A stretch of 13,821 nucleotides of DNA from Caldifarciminota bacterium (GTDB lineage Bacteria; Hydrothermota; Tepidihabitantia; B3-TA06; JALVRC01). Below, one piece after another: positions 1 through 5,799 of the stretch. The stretch's first letter is position 1. The number at the start of each line of letters is the position of its first letter. The notes beneath the pieces were generated by a model, which was not told the origin of the DNA, did not search any database, and worked only from the letters and a program-made list of their open reading frames with translations. The DNA lies in NCBI GenBank assembly GCA_027025255.1, contig JALVRC010000106.1:1-13821 (forward strand), given 5' to 3'. Both the position numbers and the translations under genes were made by a program.

Positions 1-615
1 ACTAATAATAAAGTCTTTACAATTGAGGATATAGTTTCATTCATGAACAAAGACTTAAAAAGGCAAAGAAAAGAAGATTTGTTTGAAGGATTTATTATGG
101 AAAAAATTATTTTTCAACATCCCTTTTTTAAAGTTATGAATACTGGCTCAATCAACAGTATAAGGCTATCAACATTCGTTGATAGAGAAGAAAATGTATT
201 TGTAGACTTTGCTATGTGGCGTATTGGTCGGAAAGGAAGCATTACTGATAATTTACATAGTGGGGGATATGTTATAAATATTGACATTCACTCAGGAGAA
301 CTGGATAAAAAGAATATTTTGTCCTATATAAATAAAGGACCGTGGGTACAGGATGCCAAAAAGGATGTTTTACCCTCATTAGAAAAGCGAGATAAAATAC
401 CTTATTGGGATAAGATACTTTCTCTCGTAAAACATGCAGCTTTAACTTTTAAAGAAATTCCTTCGGTTGGATGGGACATTGCTGTTACTCCGGATGGACC
501 GATTCTTATTGAAGGGAATGAAAACTGGGATATGGTAATAGCCCAGGCTCTCCAGGGACCCTACCTTTCAACTAAACGAAAGGAGATTCTGGACTCTTTA
601 AATTTAAATTTTTAA
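1..615 (+). CDS. Sugar-transfer-associated ATP-grasp protein, 5' end missing
   Basis: The reading frame is open from base 1, so the N-terminus lies outside the window; the ATG at 43 is probably internal. The visible part resembles the C-terminal half of the ATPgrasp_ST family (putative ATP-dependent ligases near polysaccharide or capsule genes). What shows this: an NTGSINSIR segment (about residue 33 counted from the ATG), a following RIGRKGSITDN and GGYV stretch, and near the C-terminus the metal/ATP-binding strand pair GWDIAVTPDGP followed by LIEGNENWD, where the acidic and Asn residues typically bind Mg-ATP. No signal peptide or membrane segment is visible in this part. The end overlaps the convergent roadblock gene by 12 bases. 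The substrate cannot be told from sequence. Family call is fairly sure; function is not. Confidence 0.82.
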   Translation, partial: TNNKVFTIEDIVSFMNKDLKRQRKEDLFEGFIMEKIIFQHPFFKVMNTGSINSIRLSTFVDREENVFVDFAMWRIGRKGSITDNLHSGGYVINIDIHSGELDKKNILSYINKGPWVQDAKKDVLPSLEKRDKIPYWDKILSLVKHAALTFKEIPSVGWDIAVTPDGPILIEGNENWDMVIAQALQGPYLSTKRKEILDSLNLNF

Positions 616-972
616 TCTTTCTAAAATATTATCCTTAATACTTCTAATGGTTAAAAGAGTTAAACCCAGGTTTGATCTATTTGTAGTTACAACTGAAAAA
701 GATCCGTAACTACCAAAAGGAAAAATTACAAGATATCCTTTTTCACTTTTTATAATTATCTCGTTTGTTATTTCCATACCAATATCAACTATGGTCCTTT
801 TAATATAATTAACAAGACTGCCGCTAACAGCAGCAACAGTATCACTTGTTACAATATCATCAGGATAATATGCTATTGGTAAGCCCTCCTGAGATGTTAC
901 AACAGCTGATATTATATCTGAATTCTTGTTTATAAGCTCCTCTAAATAGGATCTTATTGTTTTCCCTTCCAT
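604..972 (-). CDS. Roadblock/LC7 (MglB-like) domain protein
   Basis: A 122-aa single-domain protein of the roadblock/LC7 superfamily, small dimeric proteins that typically regulate or scaffold small Ras-like GTPases (MglB with MglA). The fold is indicated by an N-terminal helix (SYLEELIN), a strand ending in a GLPIAYY turn, a central long helix (VAAVSGSLVNYIKRTI), a strand pair around IIIKSEKGYLVIFP, and a C-terminal helix. The start has a strong SD (AAGGAGGT, 3 bases before ATG) and lies inside the 3' end of the radical SAM gene (19-base overlap), so the two are co-transcribed. No MglA-type GTPase is visible in the window, so its partner is unknown. The stop overlaps the convergent upstream gene. 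Confidence 0.8.
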   Translation of the reverse strand: MEGKTIRSYLEELINKNSDIISAVVTSQEGLPIAYYPDDIVTSDTVAAVSGSLVNYIKRTIVDIGMEITNEIIIKSEKGYLVIFPFGSYGSFSVVTTNRSNLGLTLLTIRSIKDNILERLKI

Positions 973-1874
973 GCAACCTCCTTTTGTCCTTGAAAAATAT
1001 CATTTTTATCCATGTAACTTACAAGCAAATCTTTTATTCCTCTACTATTCCTTGTCCATTCAGGGGCTATCAGATTAAATTTTTCGTACCCTGCTAACCT
1101 ATGAATAACTATGCCCTTTTTTAGATAACTAATTAACAAAGCTAAGTCCTCTATATATCTCTGAGGTGTTATATAAAGATTTAACATACCTTTTTTATAC
1201 ATTTTTTCAAGAATAGTACCTTTCAATACGTAAAGATGGTGAAATTTTATTCCCCATATATAATCTTTAATTGTATTAATAGTGTATATCATGTCCTCAA
1301 CTGTTTCATTTGGTAAACCAAGAATAATGTGAGCTACAATCTTCACATGAGCCCTCTTTAAGGCATTCATAGCCTTAAGGCTATCATAAGAAGAATGTCT
1401 TCTATTCAAACGCTTGAGTGTAATATCTTTCATCGTTTCAATTCCTAATTCAACCCATAGTTCTTTTCTTTTTTTTAAATAGTGAAAAATATCCATAACA
1501 TCCTTATCTATACAATCAGGCCTTGTAGCAATAGATATTATTGGTGCGTTAGGAATATTTACCAAAGGAAAATAGATGGACTCGAGGTTTTTCTTACTTG
1601 TATACGTATTTGTAAAAGCCTGAAAGTAAAGAATGATTTTTTTCGCTTTGTACCTTTTTCTTATACGTTCTCTTCCCTCCTCAATTTGTTCAAAAATATT
1701 TTTTAAAGGATTTACCATTGCAGCTCTTGCACCCTTATTATCACAATAAATACATCCTCTATACGAAAGTTTACCATCTCTTACAGGACAGGTAAAACCT
1801 GCGTCAATTGGAACCCTATAAATCTTTTCTGCATAGTTCTCCTTAATATACTTGGATAAAGAATAATACCTCAG
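954..1874 (-). CDS. YhcC-family radical SAM protein, apparent CTG start
   Basis: Radical SAM enzyme of the YhcC/TIGR01212 family (physiological substrate not established). The first ATG (1718) is too late: upstream in frame the protein continues with IYRVPIDAGFTCPVRDG and then GCIYCDNKG, giving the cluster cysteines C29-x11-C41-x2-C44 needed for the [4Fe-4S] cluster. Further family matches are YFQAFTNTY, ATRPDC, WVELGIET, HIILGLP and KFHHLYVLKGT. No ATG, GTG or TTG occurs in frame between the upstream stop (2001-2003) and 1718. The best start is CTG at 1874-1872, which overlaps the asnS stop as CTGA and has SD AGGGAG nine bases upstream. That gives 306 aa, the usual family length. An ATT at 1892-1890 is a weaker alternative. 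Identity is sure; the start codon is inferred. Confidence 0.85.
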   Translation of the reverse strand: MRYYSLSKYIKENYAEKIYRVPIDAGFTCPVRDGKLSYRGCIYCDNKGARAAMVNPLKNIFEQIEEGRERIRKRYKAKKIILYFQAFTNTYTSKKNLESIYFPLVNIPNAPIISIATRPDCIDKDVMDIFHYLKKRKELWVELGIETMKDITLKRLNRRHSSYDSLKAMNALKRAHVKIVAHIILGLPNETVEDMIYTINTIKDYIWGIKFHHLYVLKGTILEKMYKKGMLNLYITPQRYIEDLALLISYLKKGIVIHRLAGYEKFNLIAPEWTRNSRGIKDLLVSYMDKNDIFQGQKEVAWKGKQ

Positions 1875-3157
1875 GGATAAAGTCTCCCTAATGTTCTCGG
1901 GTAAGGTATAGCCTCCCTTACATGATGTATTCCACTTATCCAGGCAACAGTCCTTTCCAGGCCTAACCCAAAGCCTGAGTGTACAAAAGAGCCATATTTT
2001 CTAATGTCTAAATACCAATCAACTGTATCCATTTCAATACCATGCTCCTTTATATTCTCTAATAGCTTATCATAATCATCCTCTCTCTGACTCCCTCCGA
2101 CAATTTCTCCATATCCCTCAGGAGCAATTATATCAAAATTTAAAACTAATTCAGGATTTTCAGTATCTTCCTTCATGTAAAAGGGCTTTATGCTCTTTGG
2201 ATACTTTTCTATAATTAAAGGTCTATCAAACGATTCTGAAAGCAATGTCTCCTCATCTCCACCAAAGTCTTCTCCATACTTAGTTCCATTCCCTTTTTTA
2301 TTAAGAAGCCCTATAGCCTCTTCATAACTGATAACAGGAAAGGGTAGCTTTATTCTCTTAAGTGCGTCAACATCTCTTTCCAGTATTTCAAGCTCCTGTT
2401 GTCTATTTTCTAAAACTCTTTCAATCATATAAACAATTAAAGAAGAGGCAAGCTCCTCTGCTCCTTTATAATCCATAAAAGCCACCTCTGGTTCAATAGC
2501 CCAAAACTCAGTAAGATGTCTTCTTGTCTTGGATTTCTCAGCCCTAAAGGCAGGACCGAAACAAAAAACTTTTCCTAAAGCAGCAGCTGCAGGCTCTAAA
2601 TAAAGTTGGCCGCTTTGGGACAAATATGCCTTTTCATCAAAGTAATTAACCTCAAATAGAGTGGTAGTCCCTTCACATGAAGTCGGAGTTAAAATGGGAG
2701 AGTCAATGTTTATAAATTTTCTTTCGTAGAAAAAGTCTCTCGCAGCTTTTATAATCTCGTTTCGAATTCTCATTATTGCAAACTGCCTGCGGGAACGTAA
2801 CCATAAATGCCTGTGAGATAAAAGAAAATCTATTCCATGTGATTTCGTTGAAATAGGATACTCCTCATGGGGAAGAAAAACTATCTTTAGGTCTAAAGCT
2901 TCTATTTCCACCCCTCCAATAGCTCTACTCTCCTCTTTTATTCTGCCATTAACCTCTATTTGAGCCTCATAAGGAATATTATGAGATAAGTTAAACCCTT
3001 CTTCGGAAACAATACCTTTTACTAAAACAACCTGAGAAAAACCTGTTCCATCTCTTAAGATAATAAATCTAACCTTCCCGCTTGAACGTCTGTTAAAAAC
3101 CCATCCTTTTACTGTTACAACTTCTCCAATATGATCTTTTAAATCTTCTATCCACAT
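1871..3157 (-). CDS. asnS: Asparaginyl-tRNA synthetase
   Basis: Class IIb aminoacyl-tRNA synthetase (428 aa, usual length for bacterial AsnRS is about 430-465) that charges tRNA-Asn with asparagine. The N-terminal OB-fold anticodon-binding domain covers about residues 10-95 (VKGWVFNRRSSGKVRFIILRD). The class II core follows, with FRAEKS and RHLTEFW of motif 2 at about 204-219 and GFGLGLERTVAW of motif 3 at about 395-406. The RHLTEFW...IEPEVAF stretch matches AsnRS better than AspRS. It has its own consensus promoter just upstream, with the -10 box only five bases before the ATG and no SD, so the mRNA is probably leaderless. The stop codon overlaps the proposed CTG start of the radical SAM gene. 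Confidence 0.95.
   Translation of the reverse strand: MWIEDLKDHIGEVVTVKGWVFNRRSSGKVRFIILRDGTGFSQVVLVKGIVSEEGFNLSHNIPYEAQIEVNGRIKEESRAIGGVEIEALDLKIVFLPHEEYPISTKSHGIDFLLSHRHLWLRSRRQFAIMRIRNEIIKAARDFFYERKFINIDSPILTPTSCEGTTTLFEVNYFDEKAYLSQSGQLYLEPAAAALGKVFCFGPAFRAEKSKTRRHLTEFWAIEPEVAFMDYKGAEELASSLIVYMIERVLENRQQELEILERDVDALKRIKLPFPVISYEEAIGLLNKKGNGTKYGEDFGGDEETLLSESFDRPLIIEKYPKSIKPFYMKEDTENPELVLNFDIIAPEGYGEIVGGSQREDDYDKLLENIKEHGIEMDTVDWYLDIRKYGSFVHSGFGLGLERTVAWISGIHHVREAIPYPRTLGRLYP
1883..1889 (-). promoter_or_regulatory. Ribosome binding site supporting the CTG start
   Basis: On the minus strand AGGGAGA lies within the last codons of asnS, with AGGGAG ending nine bases before the CTG at 1874. 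Its position fits initiation at the CTGA stop/start overlap and not at the downstream ATG (1718), which would remove the radical SAM cluster cysteines. Confidence 0.5.
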
Positions 3158-3162
3158 AGTTA

Positions 3163-3191
3163 ATTATATATAGTTTATAAGGAAGTGTCAA
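3163..3191 (-). promoter_or_regulatory. Consensus sigma70-type promoter of asnS
   Basis: On the minus strand TTGACA (3191-3186), a 17-base spacer and TATAAT (3168-3163) form a perfect consensus promoter. Only five bases (TAACT) separate the -10 box from the asnS ATG, so the predicted transcription start is at or within a base or two of the A of the ATG. No SD is present. This is the strongest evidence in the window for leaderless initiation. The whole 61-base gap between asnS and the HD gene is taken up by it; no terminator is visible there. Confidence 0.85.
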
Positions 3192-3218
3192 GTATAAATA
3201 TTTTATATAATTTTCCCT

Positions 3219-4127
3219 TCATCTTTCCTGAATTTTTACTGTCTGTTTCTTTACGATATCAAAAAAATCTTTTACCTCATCTACTTCTATAACCCCTCTT
3301 CTTAAAAGCTTTAAGAATTTATTTTTGTCTATATATATAAGTTCATCAACTAAATCGTGTTTTTGAATATATTCCAACATGTCTTTTTTCCTCCTAAAAA
3401 CAACAACCCTATTCTCTTGCTCTCTAACAACTCCAATAGGGGTTATCAAACGTGATACATCTTCTTTATAAAAAGCCTGTTCAATCTTTTTCTTAATCTT
3501 TTTCATATCTTTTTCGCATAAATTTTTGTAAAATTTTAACTGAAAGTATTCATTTAATAAAGCAATAAGCTCCTTTTTTACTATAAGATATGGAATTTTT
3601 GAAAAATCCGGTTTAAAGCCATTTTTTATAATATAAACATCAATCCTTGAGCTTAAATAATCTGCAAGATAAAGGGCCATAGAAATTCTATGAGAAGGAT
3701 AAACAGCAGGATTTGAGAAAACTCCGGCATGCTCTTCAATTACGTCCATAATATCATTAAAAGCATTGGTTAAGCTTGAAAGATGTTTGTAGTATCCTCT
3801 TACAAGAAATGGATGTTCGTCTATAATCCTGCCTTCATCAGGCCATCCCTGTTTTAATGTATCATGCAAAAGTGCAGCAGAGCTAAGAATATCTATTTCA
3901 ATACTACTAAGACACAACGCAGAACCAATATGCCTTGCTACATAAAAAACCCTTTTTGTGTGTTCAATTAAACCGCCTTTTCCTACGGTATCTATGGGGT
4001 GAAATCTCCCACTTGTAGAAGAAGGGATTATCCAAAAATAAGGAGGCGCACCTTCAAGCGCCTCCTTTGTAAAGGTTTTGATTCCTATATTGTTTATTAA
4101 ATCCGTTTCTTTTTCTAAAAGGCTCAA
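3219..4127 (-). CDS. HD-domain metal-dependent hydrolase
   Basis: A 302-aa HD-superfamily protein (family members are metal-dependent phosphohydrolases acting on nucleotides or nucleic acids). Putative metal ligands are H56 (in GGLIEHTKR), H88-D89 (ALLHDT), H105 (EHP), H133 (EEHAG) and D156 (ADY): a pattern with extra histidines like two-metal HD enzymes. The N-terminal APPYFWIIPSS...SGRFHP segment precedes the HD core. Residues about 210-302 form a basic C-terminal extension I do not recognise, predicted mixed alpha/beta. The start is TTG at 4127, one base after the stop of the lipoprotein gene; no ATG, GTG or other TTG is available in frame upstream. The SD is weak, suggesting translational coupling. 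The first codons contain a terminator-like hairpin (4040-4067). Substrate unknown. Confidence 0.8.
   Translation of the reverse strand: MSLLEKETDLINNIGIKTFTKEALEGAPPYFWIIPSSTSGRFHPIDTVGKGGLIEHTKRVFYVARHIGSALCLSSIEIDILSSAALLHDTLKQGWPDEGRIIDEHPFLVRGYYKHLSSLTNAFNDIMDVIEEHAGVFSNPAVYPSHRISMALYLADYLSSRIDVYIIKNGFKPDFSKIPYLIVKKELIALLNEYFQLKFYKNLCEKDMKKIKKKIEQAFYKEDVSRLITPIGVVREQENRVVVFRRKKDMLEYIQKHDLVDELIYIDKNKFLKLLRRGVIEVDEVKDFFDIVKKQTVKIQER
4030..4067 (-). terminator. Terminator-like GC-rich hairpin inside the HD-domain gene
   Basis: A perfect 10-bp inverted repeat (AAGGAGGCGC at 4040-4049, GCGCCTCCTT at 4058-4067) with an 8-base loop. On the minus strand, the direction of transcription, the stem is followed directly by ATTTTTGG, as in an intrinsic terminator. 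It covers codons 21-30 of the HD gene, about 60 bases after its start. The stem is far more GC-rich than its surroundings and uses GCG twice for Ala. It could act as a premature terminator when translation of the preceding frame lags. It may also just be a coding coincidence, because the encoded EGAPPYFW peptide seems typical of the family. Confidence 0.55.
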
Positions 4128-4128
4128 T

Positions 4129-5010
4129 TCATGGTTTAAAAACAGGATTTCTATCTATAAATTTTGTTTTTGTAAGCTGATACTCCTCTGTGCCGGAAAA
4201 GTTCGTAATAAAGAGTTTCCTTCCCTTCTTCTTATCAGATGTAAAAACTATGTATTTACCATCACTGCTCACCCTCGGTTCTCCCTCTGTAAATTCTGTA
4301 TCAGTAATCTTTTTTATCTTTCTTGTTTCAATATTCACTGTATACAGATTTGTAGTTTCATTAACCTCAGAAACATAAAGAATTGTCTTGCTATCTGGCA
4401 ACCATACAGGTGTTATGTCAGCATGGGTCATTGAACTGTCTGTTATCTGAATACTTTTCTTTTTCGTAAAGTCATAAATATAAATCTTTGGTTTACCCAG
4501 GACTATCCTTGAAAAAGCAAGATATTTTCCATTCGGAGACCATGTCAGGCTCATCTCATCCTGAGGTGTTTCCTCCAATCTTTTTGAACTACGTGTAGAT
4601 AAATCCATTATATATATATCACCCTTACCCTTTTCCTTTGAAATAAAAGCCAGATACCTCCCGTCAGGAGATATGGCAGGATAGCCGTCAAAATAATCAT
4701 TATCTGTTATCCTTGTCTCATGCGAGCCATCATCATTAATTACATACAACTCACTGTTTCCATCTCTGGTGGAAGAAAAATATATCTTACCGTCCTTAGA
4801 ATAACTTATAAATGCATTCTCAATCTCGGGATTGTTCTCAGTATGTGTTAACTGCTTTATCTCTCTTTCAGGTAAATCCATTGTATAAATTTCCCAATTT
4901 CCATCCCTTCCACTGACAAAAGCTATCCTATATTTAATATTGCCGGGAATTTTCTTTAAACCGCAACTTACAACAAACAACAATAACATTATAACTGGAG
5001 CTTTTTTCAT
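4129..5010 (-). CDS. TolB-like beta-propeller lipoprotein
   Basis: A 293-aa predicted lipoprotein. The signal peptide ends in a lipobox (FVVSC, Cys16), so the mature protein should be lipid-anchored. The rest is made of six PD40/WD40-like repeats, each with an SPDGRYLAF- or SKDGKIYF-type strand, an (I/L)Y(T/V/I) strand and an (K/R)(Q/R/K)(L/I)T end. The first repeat lacks its outer strand, and the final NPVFKP probably supplies it, closing a six-bladed propeller. This resembles the C-terminal domain of TolB but lacks TolB's N-terminal domain, and no tol genes are adjacent, so I do not call it tolB. Start: ATG in an ATGA overlap with the upstream 70-aa gene, SD AGGAGGT. Likely a surface or periplasmic binding scaffold. 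Confidence 0.8.
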   Translation of the reverse strand: MKKAPVIMLLLFVVSCGLKKIPGNIKYRIAFVSGRDGNWEIYTMDLPEREIKQLTHTENNPEIENAFISYSKDGKIYFSSTRDGNSELYVINDDGSHETRITDNDYFDGYPAISPDGRYLAFISKEKGKGDIYIMDLSTRSSKRLEETPQDEMSLTWSPNGKYLAFSRIVLGKPKIYIYDFTKKKSIQITDSSMTHADITPVWLPDSKTILYVSEVNETTNLYTVNIETRKIKKITDTEFTEGEPRVSSDGKYIVFTSDKKKGRKLFITNFSGTEEYQLTKTKFIDRNPVFKP

Positions 5011-5219
5011 ATTACCTCCTTTTTTATACTTTCTAAGCTCTCTTTCCCCCCTCTAATACGAACTTCTCCCTTTACCGGCTCATCAGTATAGGTTGAATTA
5101 ATATCTTTATATCTATAAATTACCGTCTTAGCTTCGTAGCCTTTCTCAATCAGTAATTTCTCCACCTTTTTAAGCTTCTCAATCTTTTTAGAACGATATA
5201 CAATTCTCTCCTTATACAT
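5007..5219 (-). CDS. Small basic protein of unknown function
   Basis: A 70-aa basic protein I do not recognise. It begins with a lysine-rich helix (about residues 8-28), followed by strands around YEAKTVIYRY and KGEVRIRG and a C-terminal helix, which would suit a small alpha/beta fold (inference). It has no signal peptide or cysteine. It is coupled to the TolB-like lipoprotein by an ATGA overlap and is the first gene of the minus-strand operon. Its promoter ends six bases before the ATG, with no SD upstream, so it appears leaderless. Oddly, AAGGAG occurs inside codons 3-4; the only nearby candidate, TTG, is out of frame, so I keep the ATG. Real-gene status rests on context. Confidence 0.6.
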   Translation of the reverse strand: MYKERIVYRSKKIEKLKKVEKLLIEKGYEAKTVIYRYKDINSTYTDEPVKGEVRIRGGKESLESIKKEVI

Positions 5220-5225
5220 TACTTA

Positions 5226-5253
5226 ATAATACAAAATTTTTCGCAAAAGTCAA
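5226..5253 (-). promoter_or_regulatory. Promoter of the minus-strand operon
   Basis: On the minus strand TTGACT (5253-5248), a 16-base spacer and TATTAT (5231-5226). Six bases lie between the -10 box and the ATG at 5219, which again predicts a leaderless transcript. The sequence upstream of the -35 (ATACTTGAC) is shared with the asnS promoter. Confidence 0.65.
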
Positions 5254-5269
5254 GTATTTATTTCTTGAC
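5249..5269. repeat. Inverted repeat GTCAAG-N9-CTTGAC between divergent promoters
   Basis: Perfect 6-bp arms (5249-5254 and 5264-5269) separated by nine bases. Each arm overlaps the -35 box of one of two back-to-back promoters, so the symmetry may be no more than the two -35 elements facing each other. It could also serve as a binding site for a dimeric regulator of both operons. Confidence 0.4.
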
Positions 5270-5292
5270 AAATTAGAAAAAACGCATAATAT
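5265..5292 (+). promoter_or_regulatory. Promoter of the plus-strand operon
   Basis: TTGACA (5265-5270), a 16-base spacer and TAATAT (5287-5292, four of six consensus positions). Six bases follow before the ATG at 5299. There is no SD, so this operon of at least nine genes may also start with a leaderless frame. An alternative -10, TATTAT at 5290-5295, would need a 19-base spacer. Confidence 0.55.
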
Positions 5293-5298
5293 TATAGC

Positions 5299-5799
5299 AT
5301 GATTGTTTTATATAAAAATTTGAAACCCAGTATTGGTAAGAATACATTTATTGCTCCAAATGCATCTATTATAGGAGACGTAAGAATAAATGAAGGAGCA
5401 AGCATATGGTATGGAACGGTGTTGAGAGGCGATTTGAATTTTATTGAGATAGGAGCCTACTCCAATATGCAAGATCTTTCAGTCTTTCATGTAACAGAAG
5501 AACTCCCTGTTAAAATTGGACAGTATGTAACTATTGGACATGGAGCAATTATCCACGGATGCACTATAGATGATAGTGTTTTAGTTGGTATGGGTGCTGT
5601 TATACTCGATGGGGTTAAAATTGGCAGAGGAAGTATTATAGGAGCAGGAGCAGTCATAAAAGAAAAGACACATATACCTCCATTTAGTCTTGTTGTTGGC
5701 GTTCCCGCTGTTATAAAGAAAACTTTAAATGAATCCACATTTGAAAAACTACGTGAACATGCTATGCATTACTTTAACCTTGCGCAGGATTATGTTTAA
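5299..5799 (+). CDS. Gamma-carbonic-anhydrase-like hexapeptide-repeat protein
   Basis: A 166-aa left-handed beta-helix protein of the gamma-carbonic anhydrase/YrdA/PaaY family, normally a trimer with metal at subunit interfaces. Repeating hexapeptide units run through about residues 10-145 (IGDVRI, IGRGSI, IGAGAV and others). The three expected metal-binding histidines are present: H64 (VFHV), H81 (IGHGA) and H86 (IIHGC). The family signature SNMQDLSV is also present. It has no signal peptide, so it is probably cytoplasmic. Catalytic activity is not assured, because many bacterial members have none measurable. It is the first gene of the long plus-strand operon, without SD; its stop overlaps the next gene by 8 bases. 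Confidence 0.88.
   Translation: MIVLYKNLKPSIGKNTFIAPNASIIGDVRINEGASIWYGTVLRGDLNFIEIGAYSNMQDLSVFHVTEELPVKIGQYVTIGHGAIIHGCTIDDSVLVGMGAVILDGVKIGRGSIIGAGAVIKEKTHIPPFSLVVGVPAVIKKTLNESTFEKLREHAMHYFNLAQDYV

Noticed and set aside
564..583. CCTTTC-N8-GAAAGG hairpin as a terminator for the first gene
   Set aside because: Only six base pairs, inside the coding region, and the T-rich stretch is too far downstream.
1369..1384. Perfect 16-base palindrome ATAGCCTTAAGGCTAT as a possible operator
   Set aside because: It is deep in the radical SAM coding region, is partly explained by a repeated LKA/ALK peptide, and one such palindrome is not very unlikely by chance in this length.
954..1718. Radical SAM gene beginning at ATG 1718
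   Set aside because: This start removes the three cluster cysteines and conserved N-terminal family sequence that continue in frame upstream.
4129..5010. Calling the propeller lipoprotein tolB
   Set aside because: It lacks the TolB N-terminal domain and tol neighbours, and has a lipobox, unlike secreted TolB.
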